The position numbers were made by a program, and so were the translations under genes. A model generated the notes under the pieces. That model ran no database searches. It was given only the letters and a program-made list of their open reading frames with translations, and was not told the DNA's origin. Source: Ensifer sesbaniae (GTDB lineage: Bacteria > Pseudomonadota > Alphaproteobacteria > Rhizobiales > Rhizobiaceae). From it: 64,000 bases of DNA. The stretch is from contig NZ_JABEKU010000001.1 in assembly GCF_013283665.1 (NCBI RefSeq), forward strand, positions 2,921,137-2,985,136. The letters run 5' to 3'. Positions 1 through 11,297 of this stretch are shown in pieces (the first letter of the stretch is position 1; every line of letters starts with the position of its first letter).

Positions 1-118
1 AGGCGACCTCGATTTCGCCCGCCTGCTTCGACGTGATGACACGCTCGGACTTGTAAAGCCCGGCCGTCTTCAGGCCCTCGAGTTCGGAACGAAGATGAGA
101 CAGAAAGGCTGAAGTCAT
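1..118 (-). CDS. kbl: Glycine C-acetyltransferase (2-amino-3-ketobutyrate CoA ligase), N-terminus only
   Basis: Only the first 39 codons lie in the window. The protein begins MTSAFLSHLRSELEGLK and continues with GLYKSERVITSKQAGEI, which matches the N-terminal helix and the 'aGLyKxERvIxSxQ' block of Kbl. The family is PLP-dependent and cleaves 2-amino-3-ketobutyrate with CoA to glycine and acetyl-CoA, the second step of threonine breakdown after threonine dehydrogenase. The catalytic lysine lies outside the window. No ribosome site better than a weak purine stretch is visible. The call is by similarity to remembered family sequences, so it is moderately sure. Confidence 0.7.
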   Translation of the reverse strand, partial: MTSAFLSHLRSELEGLKTAGLYKSERVITSKQAGEIEVA

Positions 119-373
119 GGCCGCTCTCGCTGTAAAATAACATCGCGTGCCTGACGAGTACCATGACAGCTTGTGACTTGCAGCAAAATCCCACGCTCTC
201 CGGGATCGAGCGCGAAAACGACAGGGCGTTTCACGGCAGCATGGCGAGGCGGACATATTGTGTCGCAAGCATTGAGGCAAGCGACGCTTTCTTTCGGGCC
301 GCGGCAGCCGTTGCCTGCTTCCCTCGCGCCGCCGACGCGGCGCGGAAGAATCTTGTGCGGCCCGCCTGCCCCC

Positions 374-2251
<1,878 letters not shown>

Positions 2252-2396
2252 CACGTCTCCTTCATGGGAATCACTGCCTGCAATCATCGCAGGATGCGAC
2301 CGCAATGCCATAGCCGTCAGGGCAAATGAAGAGAACGCTGCGATAATCCCGCGCTATCAGCAGGCATTCCAAGGTCGGGGATTGAGCCTTTGGCAG

Positions 2397-2426
2397 CTTG
2401 ACCTTGACGACGCACCGGTACTTTAG
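2397..2426 (+). promoter_or_regulatory. Possible sigma-70 type promoter of the glycosyltransferase-like gene
   Basis: Two tandem CTTGAC hexamers (2397 and 2403) precede CTTTAG at 2421, giving 18-nt spacing from the first copy. This is close to the rhizobial housekeeping consensus CTTGAC–N17–CTATAT. The SD and ATG follow within 30 nt. Inferred from sequence only. Confidence 0.3.
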
Positions 2427-2452
2427 TGGCTCGCAAAAATCAGGAAGTCATC

Positions 2453-3292
2453 ATGGCGAACATTTTAGCGGCGAGCGGCGGCGTCAAGCAGATCATCTGC
2501 ATCAACTGGGGTACGAAGTACGGCGCTCCGTTCATCAACCGGCTTTATGCCATGGTGGCGCGCAACATCACCCCGCCCTTCACCTTCACCTGTTTCACCG
2601 ACAGTTTCGAAGGGCTGCGCCCGGAAATTCTCTGCGAAGACCTGCCGCCGCTCAACATCGCGGACATGCCCACGAACACGCCGGGCATCTGGCAGAAGTC
2701 GCGGCTTTGGGGACCGAAGCTCGGCAATCTCAAGGGCCCGGTTCTCTTTCTCGACCTCGACCTCGTCATCGTCGGATCGCTCGATTCCTTCTTCGAGCTC
2801 GGCGAACCCGATGACGTGATTCTCGCCAGAAACCAGACGACACCCTTCGAGCGCCTCGGGCAGACCTCGCTGTTCCGCTTCCCGGTGGGAAAGCTCGTGC
2901 CGCTGCAGCAGAAATTTGGCGCCAATCCGCAGGCGATTGCCGACGAATACCGCTTCGAGCAGCGTTTCGTCACGCGCAATGCGCCCGGAGGCGTGAAGCT
3001 CTTCCCAAGGCGCTGGGTCCTGCATTTTAGGCAGGACTGCCATTGGACCTTCCCGCTCAACTATTTCTTCGCACCGCGCCTGCCTGCCGATGCGCGCGTG
3101 GTGCTTTTCCCGCGCAGCCTGCTGCCGCAACATGCGATCGATGGGCAATATGGCTACCGCGGCCGCGTCGACACGCCGCTTGGACATATTCGCCGCCTGT
3201 TCAACGGCGACCGCCGTGAGAAGAACCCGTTCCGCTACCTGCGCCACTATATCCACCCCGCTCCCTGGGTGGCCGAACATTGGCGCGAATAG
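2453..3292 (+). CDS. Glycosyltransferase-like protein with DxD motif
   Basis: A 279-aa cytoplasmic-looking protein of a rhizobial conserved family. The segment FLDLDLVIVGSLDSFF (about residues 100–115) resembles the nucleotide-sugar-binding DxD strand of GT-A fold transferases, here DLD. The N-terminal strand QIICINWGTKYGAPFINRLY also fits a GT-A Rossmann-like start. No signal peptide or membrane segment is seen. The ATG at 2453 follows AGGAAG with 6-nt spacing; the upstream in-frame start at 2426 has no SD. It stands alone, divergent from recQ. The sugar donor and acceptor cannot be read from sequence. Confidence 0.65.
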   Translation: MANILAASGGVKQIICINWGTKYGAPFINRLYAMVARNITPPFTFTCFTDSFEGLRPEILCEDLPPLNIADMPTNTPGIWQKSRLWGPKLGNLKGPVLFLDLDLVIVGSLDSFFELGEPDDVILARNQTTPFERLGQTSLFRFPVGKLVPLQQKFGANPQAIADEYRFEQRFVTRNAPGGVKLFPRRWVLHFRQDCHWTFPLNYFFAPRLPADARVVLFPRSLLPQHAIDGQYGYRGRVDTPLGHIRRLFNGDRREKNPFRYLRHYIHPAPWVAEHWRE

Positions 3293-3347
3293 TCGGCATT
3301 CCGTTAAGATCGGACCGGGTTTTGGCGGGGCGGCGCAGGTTTTTGGG

Positions 3348-5360
3348 TTAACGCGCCGCCGGCCCCTTCACGCGGCCGGAAAGCACCCCGAAACCCTCGA
3401 TGATCGCTTCCTGGTTCTCGAGCCGCGTCACTTCGAGCTGCACTTCCTGAAGCGTGCGCAGCAGTTGCGGCACCGCCTCGAGGTCGCCCTCCTCCGTCGC
3501 GTGCGCAAGCTCGCGCTCGAGTTCACGTCGCTGCCAGTGCAGCGCCTTGGACCGCTGGTGCAGCGCCAGGGCCTGCAGATAGCCTTCGCGGGCGTCCTCG
3601 GGTGCGGCCGCCGTCGTTGCGGTCCAGAGCCGCGCATAGCGGATCTGCTGGTCGATCGCGCCGATCAGCGGACCAAAGCCTTCCGCCTCCAATTGCTCGA
3701 TCAGGCCTTCGCGCGTCAGGCGCGGCCCGTGCGCGGCGGCGGCATTCAGCACCGCCGCCCAGCAGCGCTGCAGATCGCGGTGGTCGAACTCGATCGTCGA
3801 GATCTCGTCATACTCGTCGAACAGCAGTTGCGGGTGGTTGACGATGGTGAGTGCCAGCACGCTTTCGCGCAGCAGCGGCGCAATCTGCTGCCCGCTGACG
3901 AGCGAGGACCGCGCCAGCCGATCGGAAATCGCCGTGGGTCCGGCCGCATTCGGCCCTCTTGGCCCGCCGGCGCCGCGCGGCCCGCCGCCTTGCCGGCCGC
4001 CACGCTCGAAGGGACGCCGCTCGCCCCGCCCCGGTCCTGACGATTGCAGGAAGGCGTTCAGACGGTCCCGCATGTCCTGGCCATAGTGGCGGCGCACACT
4101 TTCGTCGGCGATGACGGCAGTCACCTGCTTCAATCGCGCTTCGAGCTCGGCGCGTTTTTCCGGCGTGTCGAAAGATCCGCCCTGGATCTCGCGGTGCCAG
4201 ACCATGTCGGCAAGCGACCGTGCATTGGCGAGCACCTTGTCGAAGGGCGCGCGGCCCTCGTGACGCACCAGATCGTCCGGGTCCTTACCGTCAGGCAGCA
4301 TGGCGAAGCGCACCGAGCGGCCGGGCTTCAGATGCGGCAGCGCCAGGTCGACGCCGCGGTTGGCGGCGCGGATGCCGGCGCCATCGCCGTCAAAGCAGAG
4401 CACCGGCTGCGACGTCATCTTCCAGAGCAGGTCGAGCTGGTTTTCGGTCAAGGCCGTGCCGAGCGGCGCGACCGCGTTCTCGACGCCCGCCTGATGCAGC
4501 GCGATCACGTCCATGTAGCCTTCGACGGCGATGATCGTTCCGGCGGCATCGTCAGGCCCGGCATCCCCCAGGCGCGAAGCGCCTTGCGCCGCGCGGCGGG
4601 CGCGGGCGAAATTGTAGAGCACATTGCCCTTGTGGAAGAGCTCGGTCTCGTTCGAGTTCAGGTATTTCGCCGGCGCATCCGGCGACATGGCGCGGCCGCC
4701 GAAGGCGATGACCTTCTCGCGGGACGACAGGATCGGAAACATGATGCGGTCGCGGAAACGATCGTAGGAAACAGGCACGTCGAGCCCATGCACCACGAGG
4801 CCGCAAGCCTCGATCTGCTCCTTGCCGACGCCCTTGCCGGCCAGAAATTCCTTGAGCGCATTGCGGCTGTCGGGCGCGTAGCCGAGACGGAAGGTCTCGA
4901 TCGTGCGGCCCGTCAACCCGCGCTCGCGCAGATAGGCGCGCGCCTTGGCGCCGTTGGCGGTCTGGAGTTGGTCCTCGAAAAACTGCGTCGCCAGTTCCAT
5001 GACGTCGAGAAGGCTGGTGCGCTCCTTCTCCCGCCGCTCGGCCTGCGGGTCGGGTTGCGGCATCGCAACGCCCGCCATGTCGGCGATCTGCTGCACGGCT
5101 TCCGGGAAGCTCAAGCCTTCGAGATCGGTGAGGAAGCGAAAATGATCACCGGAAACGCCGCAGCCGAAACAATGGTAGCGGCCCTTGCGGTCCTCGCAGT
5201 GGAAGCTCGGCGACTTCTCCCCGTGAAAAGGGCAGCAGGCCCAATAGTCCCCACGCGAAACATTGGTCTTGCGCCGGTCCCAGCTGACGCGCTTGGCGAT
5301 CACGTCCGAAATCGGCACGCGATCGCGTATCTCGTCAAGGAAGGACTGTGAAAAGCGCAT
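3348..5360 (-). CDS. dnaG: DNA primase DnaG
   Basis: Makes RNA primers for replication. The N-terminal CHC2 zinc finger is seen as CPFHGEKSPSFHC then YHCFGCG (about residues 40–65). The TOPRIM catalytic core follows, with EGYMDVIAL (about 280) and CFDGDGAGIRAA (about 325). A Gly/Arg-rich linker around residues 445–475 leads into the C-terminal helicase-binding region. The ATG at 5360 starts the canonical MRFSQSFLDEIRDRVPISD; the frame runs 27 codons further up without family similarity. 670 aa is normal for rhizobia. An AGAGG SD lies directly against a strong hairpin at 5369–5398. Confidence 0.96.
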   Translation of the reverse strand: MRFSQSFLDEIRDRVPISDVIAKRVSWDRRKTNVSRGDYWACCPFHGEKSPSFHCEDRKGRYHCFGCGVSGDHFRFLTDLEGLSFPEAVQQIADMAGVAMPQPDPQAERREKERTSLLDVMELATQFFEDQLQTANGAKARAYLRERGLTGRTIETFRLGYAPDSRNALKEFLAGKGVGKEQIEACGLVVHGLDVPVSYDRFRDRIMFPILSSREKVIAFGGRAMSPDAPAKYLNSNETELFHKGNVLYNFARARRAAQGASRLGDAGPDDAAGTIIAVEGYMDVIALHQAGVENAVAPLGTALTENQLDLLWKMTSQPVLCFDGDGAGIRAANRGVDLALPHLKPGRSVRFAMLPDGKDPDDLVRHEGRAPFDKVLANARSLADMVWHREIQGGSFDTPEKRAELEARLKQVTAVIADESVRRHYGQDMRDRLNAFLQSSGPGRGERRPFERGGRQGGGPRGAGGPRGPNAAGPTAISDRLARSSLVSGQQIAPLLRESVLALTIVNHPQLLFDEYDEISTIEFDHRDLQRCWAAVLNAAAAHGPRLTREGLIEQLEAEGFGPLIGAIDQQIRYARLWTATTAAAPEDAREGYLQALALHQRSKALHWQRRELERELAHATEEGDLEAVPQLLRTLQEVQLEVTRLENQEAIIEGFGVLSGRVKGPAAR

Positions 5361-5368
5361 CAATACCT

Positions 5369-5398
5369 CTGGATCGCAGCGAGCCTGGTGCGATCCAG
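5369..5398 (-). promoter_or_regulatory. Perfect 10-bp hairpin abutting the dnaG ribosome-binding site
   Basis: CTGGATCGCA (5369–5378) pairs perfectly with TGCGATCCAG (5389–5398) across a 10-nt loop. In the dnaG mRNA the hairpin ends in CCAG, which overlaps the SD sequence AGAGG 5–9 nt before the ATG. There is no T-run, so it is not a standard terminator. It could limit DnaG translation or bind a protein. Confidence 0.45.
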
Positions 5399-5590
5399 GT
5401 TCATCGCGATGGATTTGCGGAAGCGGACGGGTCGCAGACAAGGCATCCTACGCTCGCCCACGCGCGATCGCCCATATAAGCAGCATGACGCGAGGAAGCC
5501 ATCGCTTCCACCCGCCTTTCACGCAATTCACAGATCAAGCGATCGCCGACGACGGCGAGAAAGCGTGCCCGCCCCTTTCGAGACGGGCCT

Positions 5591-5695
5591 GCTGCATGTC
5601 TCCTTTAATCGTAGCCGGTTAAAGGACAAAGACATGCAGCCATTCAAAGTGCTCCAGCGACCTTTGCGCGTCTGATAAGACGCGCGGCGCCGTAG
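5591..5695 (+). repeat. RIME-like two-hairpin intergenic repeat, copy 1
   Basis: The first hairpin has arms GCTGCATGTC / GACATGCAGC (5591–5600 and 5631–5640). A spacer CATTCAAAGTGCTCCAGCG leads to the second hairpin with arms GCGCGTCT / AGACGCGC. The same plan recurs near 18.5, 21.0, 57.4 and 61.1 kb, with decayed copies at 53.7 and 56.9 kb. It lies between the yqeY stop and the region upstream of dnaG. The arrangement fits the Rhizobium-specific intergenic mosaic elements; the family name is from memory. Confidence 0.75.
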
Positions 5696-5697
5696 GA

Positions 5698-6147
5698 TTA
5701 CTTCAGCAGTTCCTTCACCAGGCCGGAAGCCTTGGCGAAGTCCATCTGGCCGGGATAGCGCTCCTTGAGCACGTTCATGCACTTGCCCATATCGCGCAGG
5801 CCCTGCGCGCCGGTTTCCTGGATGACGGCGGCGCAGAGCTCGCGAACCTTTTCTTCCGGCAACTGGGCCGGAAGGAACTGGTTGATGATGCCGATTTCCT
5901 GGCGCTCCTGCTCGGCAAGCTCCGGCCGGCCGCCTTCGTCGTAGATGCGGGCCGATTCCTCGCGCTGCTTGATCATCTTGGCGAGGATCTGCAGGATTTC
6001 GTCATTGCCGACAGGGTCCTTGCCCTGGCCGCGATTGGCGATGTCCCGATCCTTGATCGCCGCCTGGATCAGCCGCACGGTCGAGGTACGCCGTGCGTCC
6101 TTGGCTTTCAGGGCTTCCTTCAGTGCGTCAGCGAACTGGTCGCGCAT
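5698..6147 (-). CDS. GatB/YqeY domain protein
   Basis: A 149-aa stand-alone YqeY protein (MRDQFADALKEALKAKDARRTSTVRLI... ending SGLVKELLK). The fold is shared with the tail domain of GatB, which contacts tRNA in the amidotransferase, but the role of the free-standing form is poorly known. Of the two close ATGs (6153 and 6147), the second has GGAG with 7-nt spacing and the first only 1 nt, so I chose 6147. It lies next to dnaG in the same direction, as is common in Rhizobiales, and is divergent from carA. Confidence 0.85.
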   Translation of the reverse strand: MRDQFADALKEALKAKDARRTSTVRLIQAAIKDRDIANRGQGKDPVGNDEILQILAKMIKQREESARIYDEGGRPELAEQERQEIGIINQFLPAQLPEEKVRELCAAVIQETGAQGLRDMGKCMNVLKERYPGQMDFAKASGLVKELLK

Positions 6148-6312
6148 GTCCATACTCCATGTCGAAACCGGCCCGCGGTGCTCTGCCCGGAACCGGTTCG
6201 AAACCATCATTGTTGTCGTCGTCTTAAACCAGTGTGACAGGCGCAATCAAACGGAATACGCAACCGATTGAATTATAAGGAATTTTATTTCCTGACAATT
6301 CACAGCGGCCGG

Positions 6313-6341
6313 TTGACCCGGATGGTAGCTTTGGGTATTTT
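6313..6341 (+). promoter_or_regulatory. Predicted carA promoter
   Basis: TTGACC (6313–6318), exactly 17 nt, then TATTTT (6336–6341). This predicts a start near 6348 and a leader of about 128 nt before the carA ATG. No strong attenuator-like hairpin is obvious in that leader. Predicted from the consensus only. The rest of the 6148–6475 gap holds no gene. Confidence 0.5.
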
Positions 6342-6475
6342 CCCGCACCTGCACGACATCGGCATGAGAGCACTTTCCGCGGGGTTTCCGCGCGTCCATG
6401 CCTGAGCACATGAAAATGGCGATCGACTGCCGGGCTTTCAAGCCCCGCGCTTCACGCCGCAACGGGATAGGAACG

Positions 6476-7681
6476 ATGACCGCGACACCCGCATGGACCA
6501 CTGAAAAACCAACTGCGCTGCTCGTTCTGGCCGACGGCACCGTGATCGAAGGCAAGGGCATCGGCGCCACCGGCAAGGTGCAGGCGGAAGTCTGCTTCAA
6601 CACGGCACTCACCGGCTACCAGGAAATCCTGACGGACCCCTCCTATCTCGGCCAGATCGTCACCTTCACCTTCCCGCATATCGGCAACATCGGCGCCAAT
6701 GACGAGGATATCGAAGACCTGACGCCGGCAGCCCGCCACGGCGCGGTCGGCGTCATCTTCAAGGCCGACATCACCGAACCGTCCAACTACCGCGCCGCCA
6801 AGCACCTCGACGCCTGGCTGAAGGCGCGCGGCATTATCGGCCTCTGCGGCATCGACACCCGCGCGCTCACCGCCTGGATCCGCGAGAACGGCATGCCGAA
6901 CGCCGTCATCGCCCACGACCCCGCAGGCGTCTTCGACATCGAAACGCTGAAGGCCGAAGCCAAGGCCTGGAGCGGCCTCGAAGGCCTCGACCTCGCCAAG
7001 GTCGCGACCTCGGGTCAGTCCTCGCGCTGGGACGAGAAGCCCTGGGTCTGGAACGAAGGCTATTCGACGCTCGGCGAAACCGATGCGGCCTACCACATCG
7101 TCGCGCTCGACTACGGCGTGAAGCGCAACATCCTGCGCCTCTTTGCCGGCCTCAACGCCCGCGTCACCGTCATGCCGGCCTCGGCCAGCGCCGACGAAGT
7201 GCTGGCGCAGAAGCCCGACGGCATCTTCCTCTCCAACGGCCCGGGCGACCCGGCAGCAACCGGGGAATATGCCGTGCCCGTCATCAAGGACCTCCTGAAG
7301 ACCGATGTCCCGGTCTTCGGCATCTGCCTCGGACACCAGATGCTGGCACTCGCCCTCGGCGGCAAGACCGAAAAGATGCACCAGGGCCACCACGGCGCCA
7401 ACCACCCGGTCAAGGATCACACCACCGGCAAGGTCGAGATCGTCTCGATGAACCACGGCTTTGCGGTGGATTCGAAGTCTCTGCCGGATGGCGTTGAAGA
7501 GACTCACATTTCGCTCTTCGACGGCACCAATTGCGGCCTGCGCGTCGCGGGCAAGCCGGTCTTCTCCGTCCAGCATCACCCGGAAGCCTCGCCCGGTCCG
7601 CAGGACAGCCACTACCTCTTCCGCCGCTTCATGAACCTCGTACGCGAGAAGAAGGGCGAACCGGCACTCGCCGAGCGCTGA
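6476..7681 (+). CDS. carA: Carbamoyl-phosphate synthase small (glutaminase) subunit
   Basis: Hydrolyses glutamine and channels ammonia to CarB for carbamoyl phosphate, the precursor of arginine and pyrimidines. The N-terminal CPSase_sm domain (about residues 10–150) is followed by a class I glutamine amidotransferase domain with nucleophile Cys284 in GICLGHQML and the catalytic His in QHHPEASPGP. The start at 6476 has AGGA 4 nt upstream and gives 401 aa, the usual length; the upstream 26 codons are not conserved. carB is not adjacent. An intrinsic terminator follows at 7731. Confidence 0.96.
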   Translation: MTATPAWTTEKPTALLVLADGTVIEGKGIGATGKVQAEVCFNTALTGYQEILTDPSYLGQIVTFTFPHIGNIGANDEDIEDLTPAARHGAVGVIFKADITEPSNYRAAKHLDAWLKARGIIGLCGIDTRALTAWIRENGMPNAVIAHDPAGVFDIETLKAEAKAWSGLEGLDLAKVATSGQSSRWDEKPWVWNEGYSTLGETDAAYHIVALDYGVKRNILRLFAGLNARVTVMPASASADEVLAQKPDGIFLSNGPGDPAATGEYAVPVIKDLLKTDVPVFGICLGHQMLALALGGKTEKMHQGHHGANHPVKDHTTGKVEIVSMNHGFAVDSKSLPDGVEETHISLFDGTNCGLRVAGKPVFSVQHHPEASPGPQDSHYLFRRFMNLVREKKGEPALAER

Positions 7682-7730
7682 AGAAACCAACAAAAGCGGT
7701 AGGGCCGCGTCCCTGCCGCCACAGAATCAA

Positions 7731-7763
7731 GCCCCTCTTGGCACTTGCCGGGAGGGGTTTTTT
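7731..7763 (+). terminator. Intrinsic terminator of carA
   Basis: Stem CCCCTC (7732–7737) / GAGGGG (7752–7757) with a 14-nt loop, followed by six T. It lies 50 nt after the carA stop. Confidence 0.8.
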
Positions 7764-7816
7764 ATGTCCGACATATCTGCACGTACCGCAGAACCATTGC
7801 TGGAAGGGAGCAGGTC

Positions 7817-8455
7817 ATGGCCAATCCCGTTGTGTTCGGCGCCGACTACAGCGTCTATGTCAGAACCGTTCGCCTGACGCTCGAGGAAAAGGGCGTCGCC
7901 TATCGGCTGGTGCCCATCGACGTCTTTGCCGAGGGCGGTCCTCCACGCGACTATCTTGAACGGCAGCCGTTCGGCCGCATTCCCGCCTTCGAACATGACG
8001 GCTTCAGTCTCTATGAGACGGGCGCGATCATTCGCTACGTCGATGAGGCCTTCGAGGGGCCGGCGCTTCAGGCTACGGATTTGCGGCAAAGGGCTCGCGG
8101 CAACCAGATCATCAGCATGATGGACGCCTATGGCTACCCGGTCATGGTGTGGGGCATCTATGTTGAGCGGATATCGAAACCCGCTGAAGGCGGCCTGACC
8201 GACGAAGCGCGCATTGCAGAAAACCTCCCGAAGGCCGCCACCCTGCTCAAGGCGCTGAGCGACCTCATACGAGACGCACCTTGGCTTACGGGCGATCGGC
8301 TGACCTTGGCCGATCTGCACACGGCTTCGGTGTTCGCCTATTTCCTCCTGACCCCGGACGGCCAGACGCTCATCAAGGACTATCCCAATCTGGCGGACTG
8401 GTGGTCTCGAATGGCCGACCGGCGGAGCATGTTGACGACGAAACCCACGGCGTAA
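7817..8455 (+). CDS. Glutathione S-transferase family protein
   Basis: A 212-aa cytosolic GST-fold protein. The N-terminal thioredoxin-like domain starts NPVVFGADYSVYVRTVRLTLEEKG, has the cis-Pro segment QPFGRIPAFEHDG (about residues 50–62) and the YETGAIIRYVD helix that follows. The all-helical C-terminal domain contains WLTGDRLTLADLHTASVF, the usual N-capping box. The ATG at 7817 has GGAG upstream; the in-frame start at 7745 lies inside the carA terminator and is rejected. It converges on a LysR gene. Substrate unknown. Confidence 0.88.
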   Translation: MANPVVFGADYSVYVRTVRLTLEEKGVAYRLVPIDVFAEGGPPRDYLERQPFGRIPAFEHDGFSLYETGAIIRYVDEAFEGPALQATDLRQRARGNQIISMMDAYGYPVMVWGIYVERISKPAEGGLTDEARIAENLPKAATLLKALSDLIRDAPWLTGDRLTLADLHTASVFAYFLLTPDGQTLIKDYPNLADWWSRMADRRSMLTTKPTA

Positions 8456-8486
8456 CGGCTCCGTCAGTTGCTGCCCGCCCGGGCGA

Positions 8487-9374
8487 TCATTCGCCGAGCC
8501 GGTCGGCGATGAAATCGACAACGGCCCTGACCGAGGGCAGCTGGCCGCGCCGATGCGGCATCAGCAATGTCGTCGTCACCGTCCCGGCCTGCCAATCGGG
8601 CAGCACCCGCACGAGGCTGCCGTCGCCGATCTCGGCACGGCAGAGCTTGCGTGGCAGCGCCGTGATGCCGAGGCCTGAGAGCGTCGCCTCGAGCAGCACG
8701 CGGGATTCGTCCGCGACGAAGCGTTGTTCGGGCTTCACCGAGACGGCGGTGCCGTCCTCCCGCCGAAGCGTCCAGCCGTCGTTTGCGAGCGACGTGAGCA
8801 AGCCGTCATGGGCCTTGAGATCGTCGGGATCGGCAGGCATGCCCCGACGGGCGAGATAATCGGGCGCGGCGACCAGCCAGATGACATCCATTGCCACCCG
8901 TCGCTGGACGAGACCGGAGTCGGGCAAAGGCGCGAAATGGTCGCGCACCGCGATATCGAACCCCTCCTGGACGAGATCGACGAAGCGGTCGGTCGCGTGC
9001 AGCACCACCCGCATCTTGGGATAGGCCAGCGCGAGTTGTGGTAGGAGCTCCGCCAGCGTGATCTGTGCCGTCGGCACCGAGGCGGTGATACGCACCGTGC
9101 CGCTCGGCTCCGCAAGCCGTCCCTTGACCACCGCCTCCGCCGCTTCCGCTTCGATCAGCATCGCCGCAGCGTGCCGATAGAAATCCTCGCCGATCTCAGT
9201 CACGGTGAAACGCCTGGACGTGCGGTTGATGAGCCGTACGCCGAGCGTCTTTTCGAGTTCCGCGACGCGCTTGCTGAGCGTCGACTTCGGCACGTTGAGC
9301 ACGCGCGCCGCCGGCGCGAAGCCTTTGTGGTCGACGACATGGGCGAAAACGATGAAATCGTTGAGATTGCGCAT
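8487..9374 (-). CDS. LysR-family transcriptional regulator
   Basis: A 295-aa regulator: N-terminal winged helix (MRNLNDFIVFAHVVDHKGF ... PKSTLSKRVAELEKTLG, residues 1–60) and a LysR substrate-binding domain (about 90–292). The start at 9374 has GGAGG 9 nt upstream; in-frame starts further up lack an SD. It belongs to the CrgA/AaeR-like group by the RTSRRFTVTEIGEDFY segment. No divergent target gene is present: the next gene on that side is aatA in the same direction, and the convergent neighbour is the GST. Effector unknown. Confidence 0.9.
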   Translation of the reverse strand: MRNLNDFIVFAHVVDHKGFAPAARVLNVPKSTLSKRVAELEKTLGVRLINRTSRRFTVTEIGEDFYRHAAAMLIEAEAAEAVVKGRLAEPSGTVRITASVPTAQITLAELLPQLALAYPKMRVVLHATDRFVDLVQEGFDIAVRDHFAPLPDSGLVQRRVAMDVIWLVAAPDYLARRGMPADPDDLKAHDGLLTSLANDGWTLRREDGTAVSVKPEQRFVADESRVLLEATLSGLGITALPRKLCRAEIGDGSLVRVLPDWQAGTVTTTLLMPHRRGQLPSVRAVVDFIADRLGE

Positions 9375-9580
9375 CCTGGCTCGCCTCCTGTCCATAGGCG
9401 TGGACGATATATCCACGACGGCGCCAGATCTGCAACGTCGTCCACAGATCCTGCCGCGATCGTTAGGTCGGCCGGAATATCTTCAACAGAAGATCCACCA
9501 AGAAATGAATCTGTTTTCAGCGATTTAGCCGGCCGACTTGAATCGGATTGCGCGCGTCTTGAACCAAAGCACCAACGAGA

Positions 9581-9608
9581 AAGGGCCCGCCGGAGACGGC
9601 AGGCCCTC
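9581..9608 (-). terminator. Intrinsic terminator of aatA
   Basis: AGGGCC...GGCCCT with an inner GCCG/CGGC stem, 25 nt beyond the aatA stop. On the minus strand the stem is followed by a short T-rich tail (TTTCTC). Confidence 0.65.
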
Positions 9609-9632
9609 TGTCGATCGCTGCGTAATTGCGAC

Positions 9633-11297
<1,665 letters not shown>

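Noticed and set aside
4044-5351. 435-codon frame opposite dnaG
   Set aside because: Antisense of dnaG with Arg/Val/Ala-rich low-complexity translation and no ribosome site.
6185-6215. tRNA-like GGTTCGAAACC
   Set aside because: No acceptor, D or anticodon arms can be formed around it.
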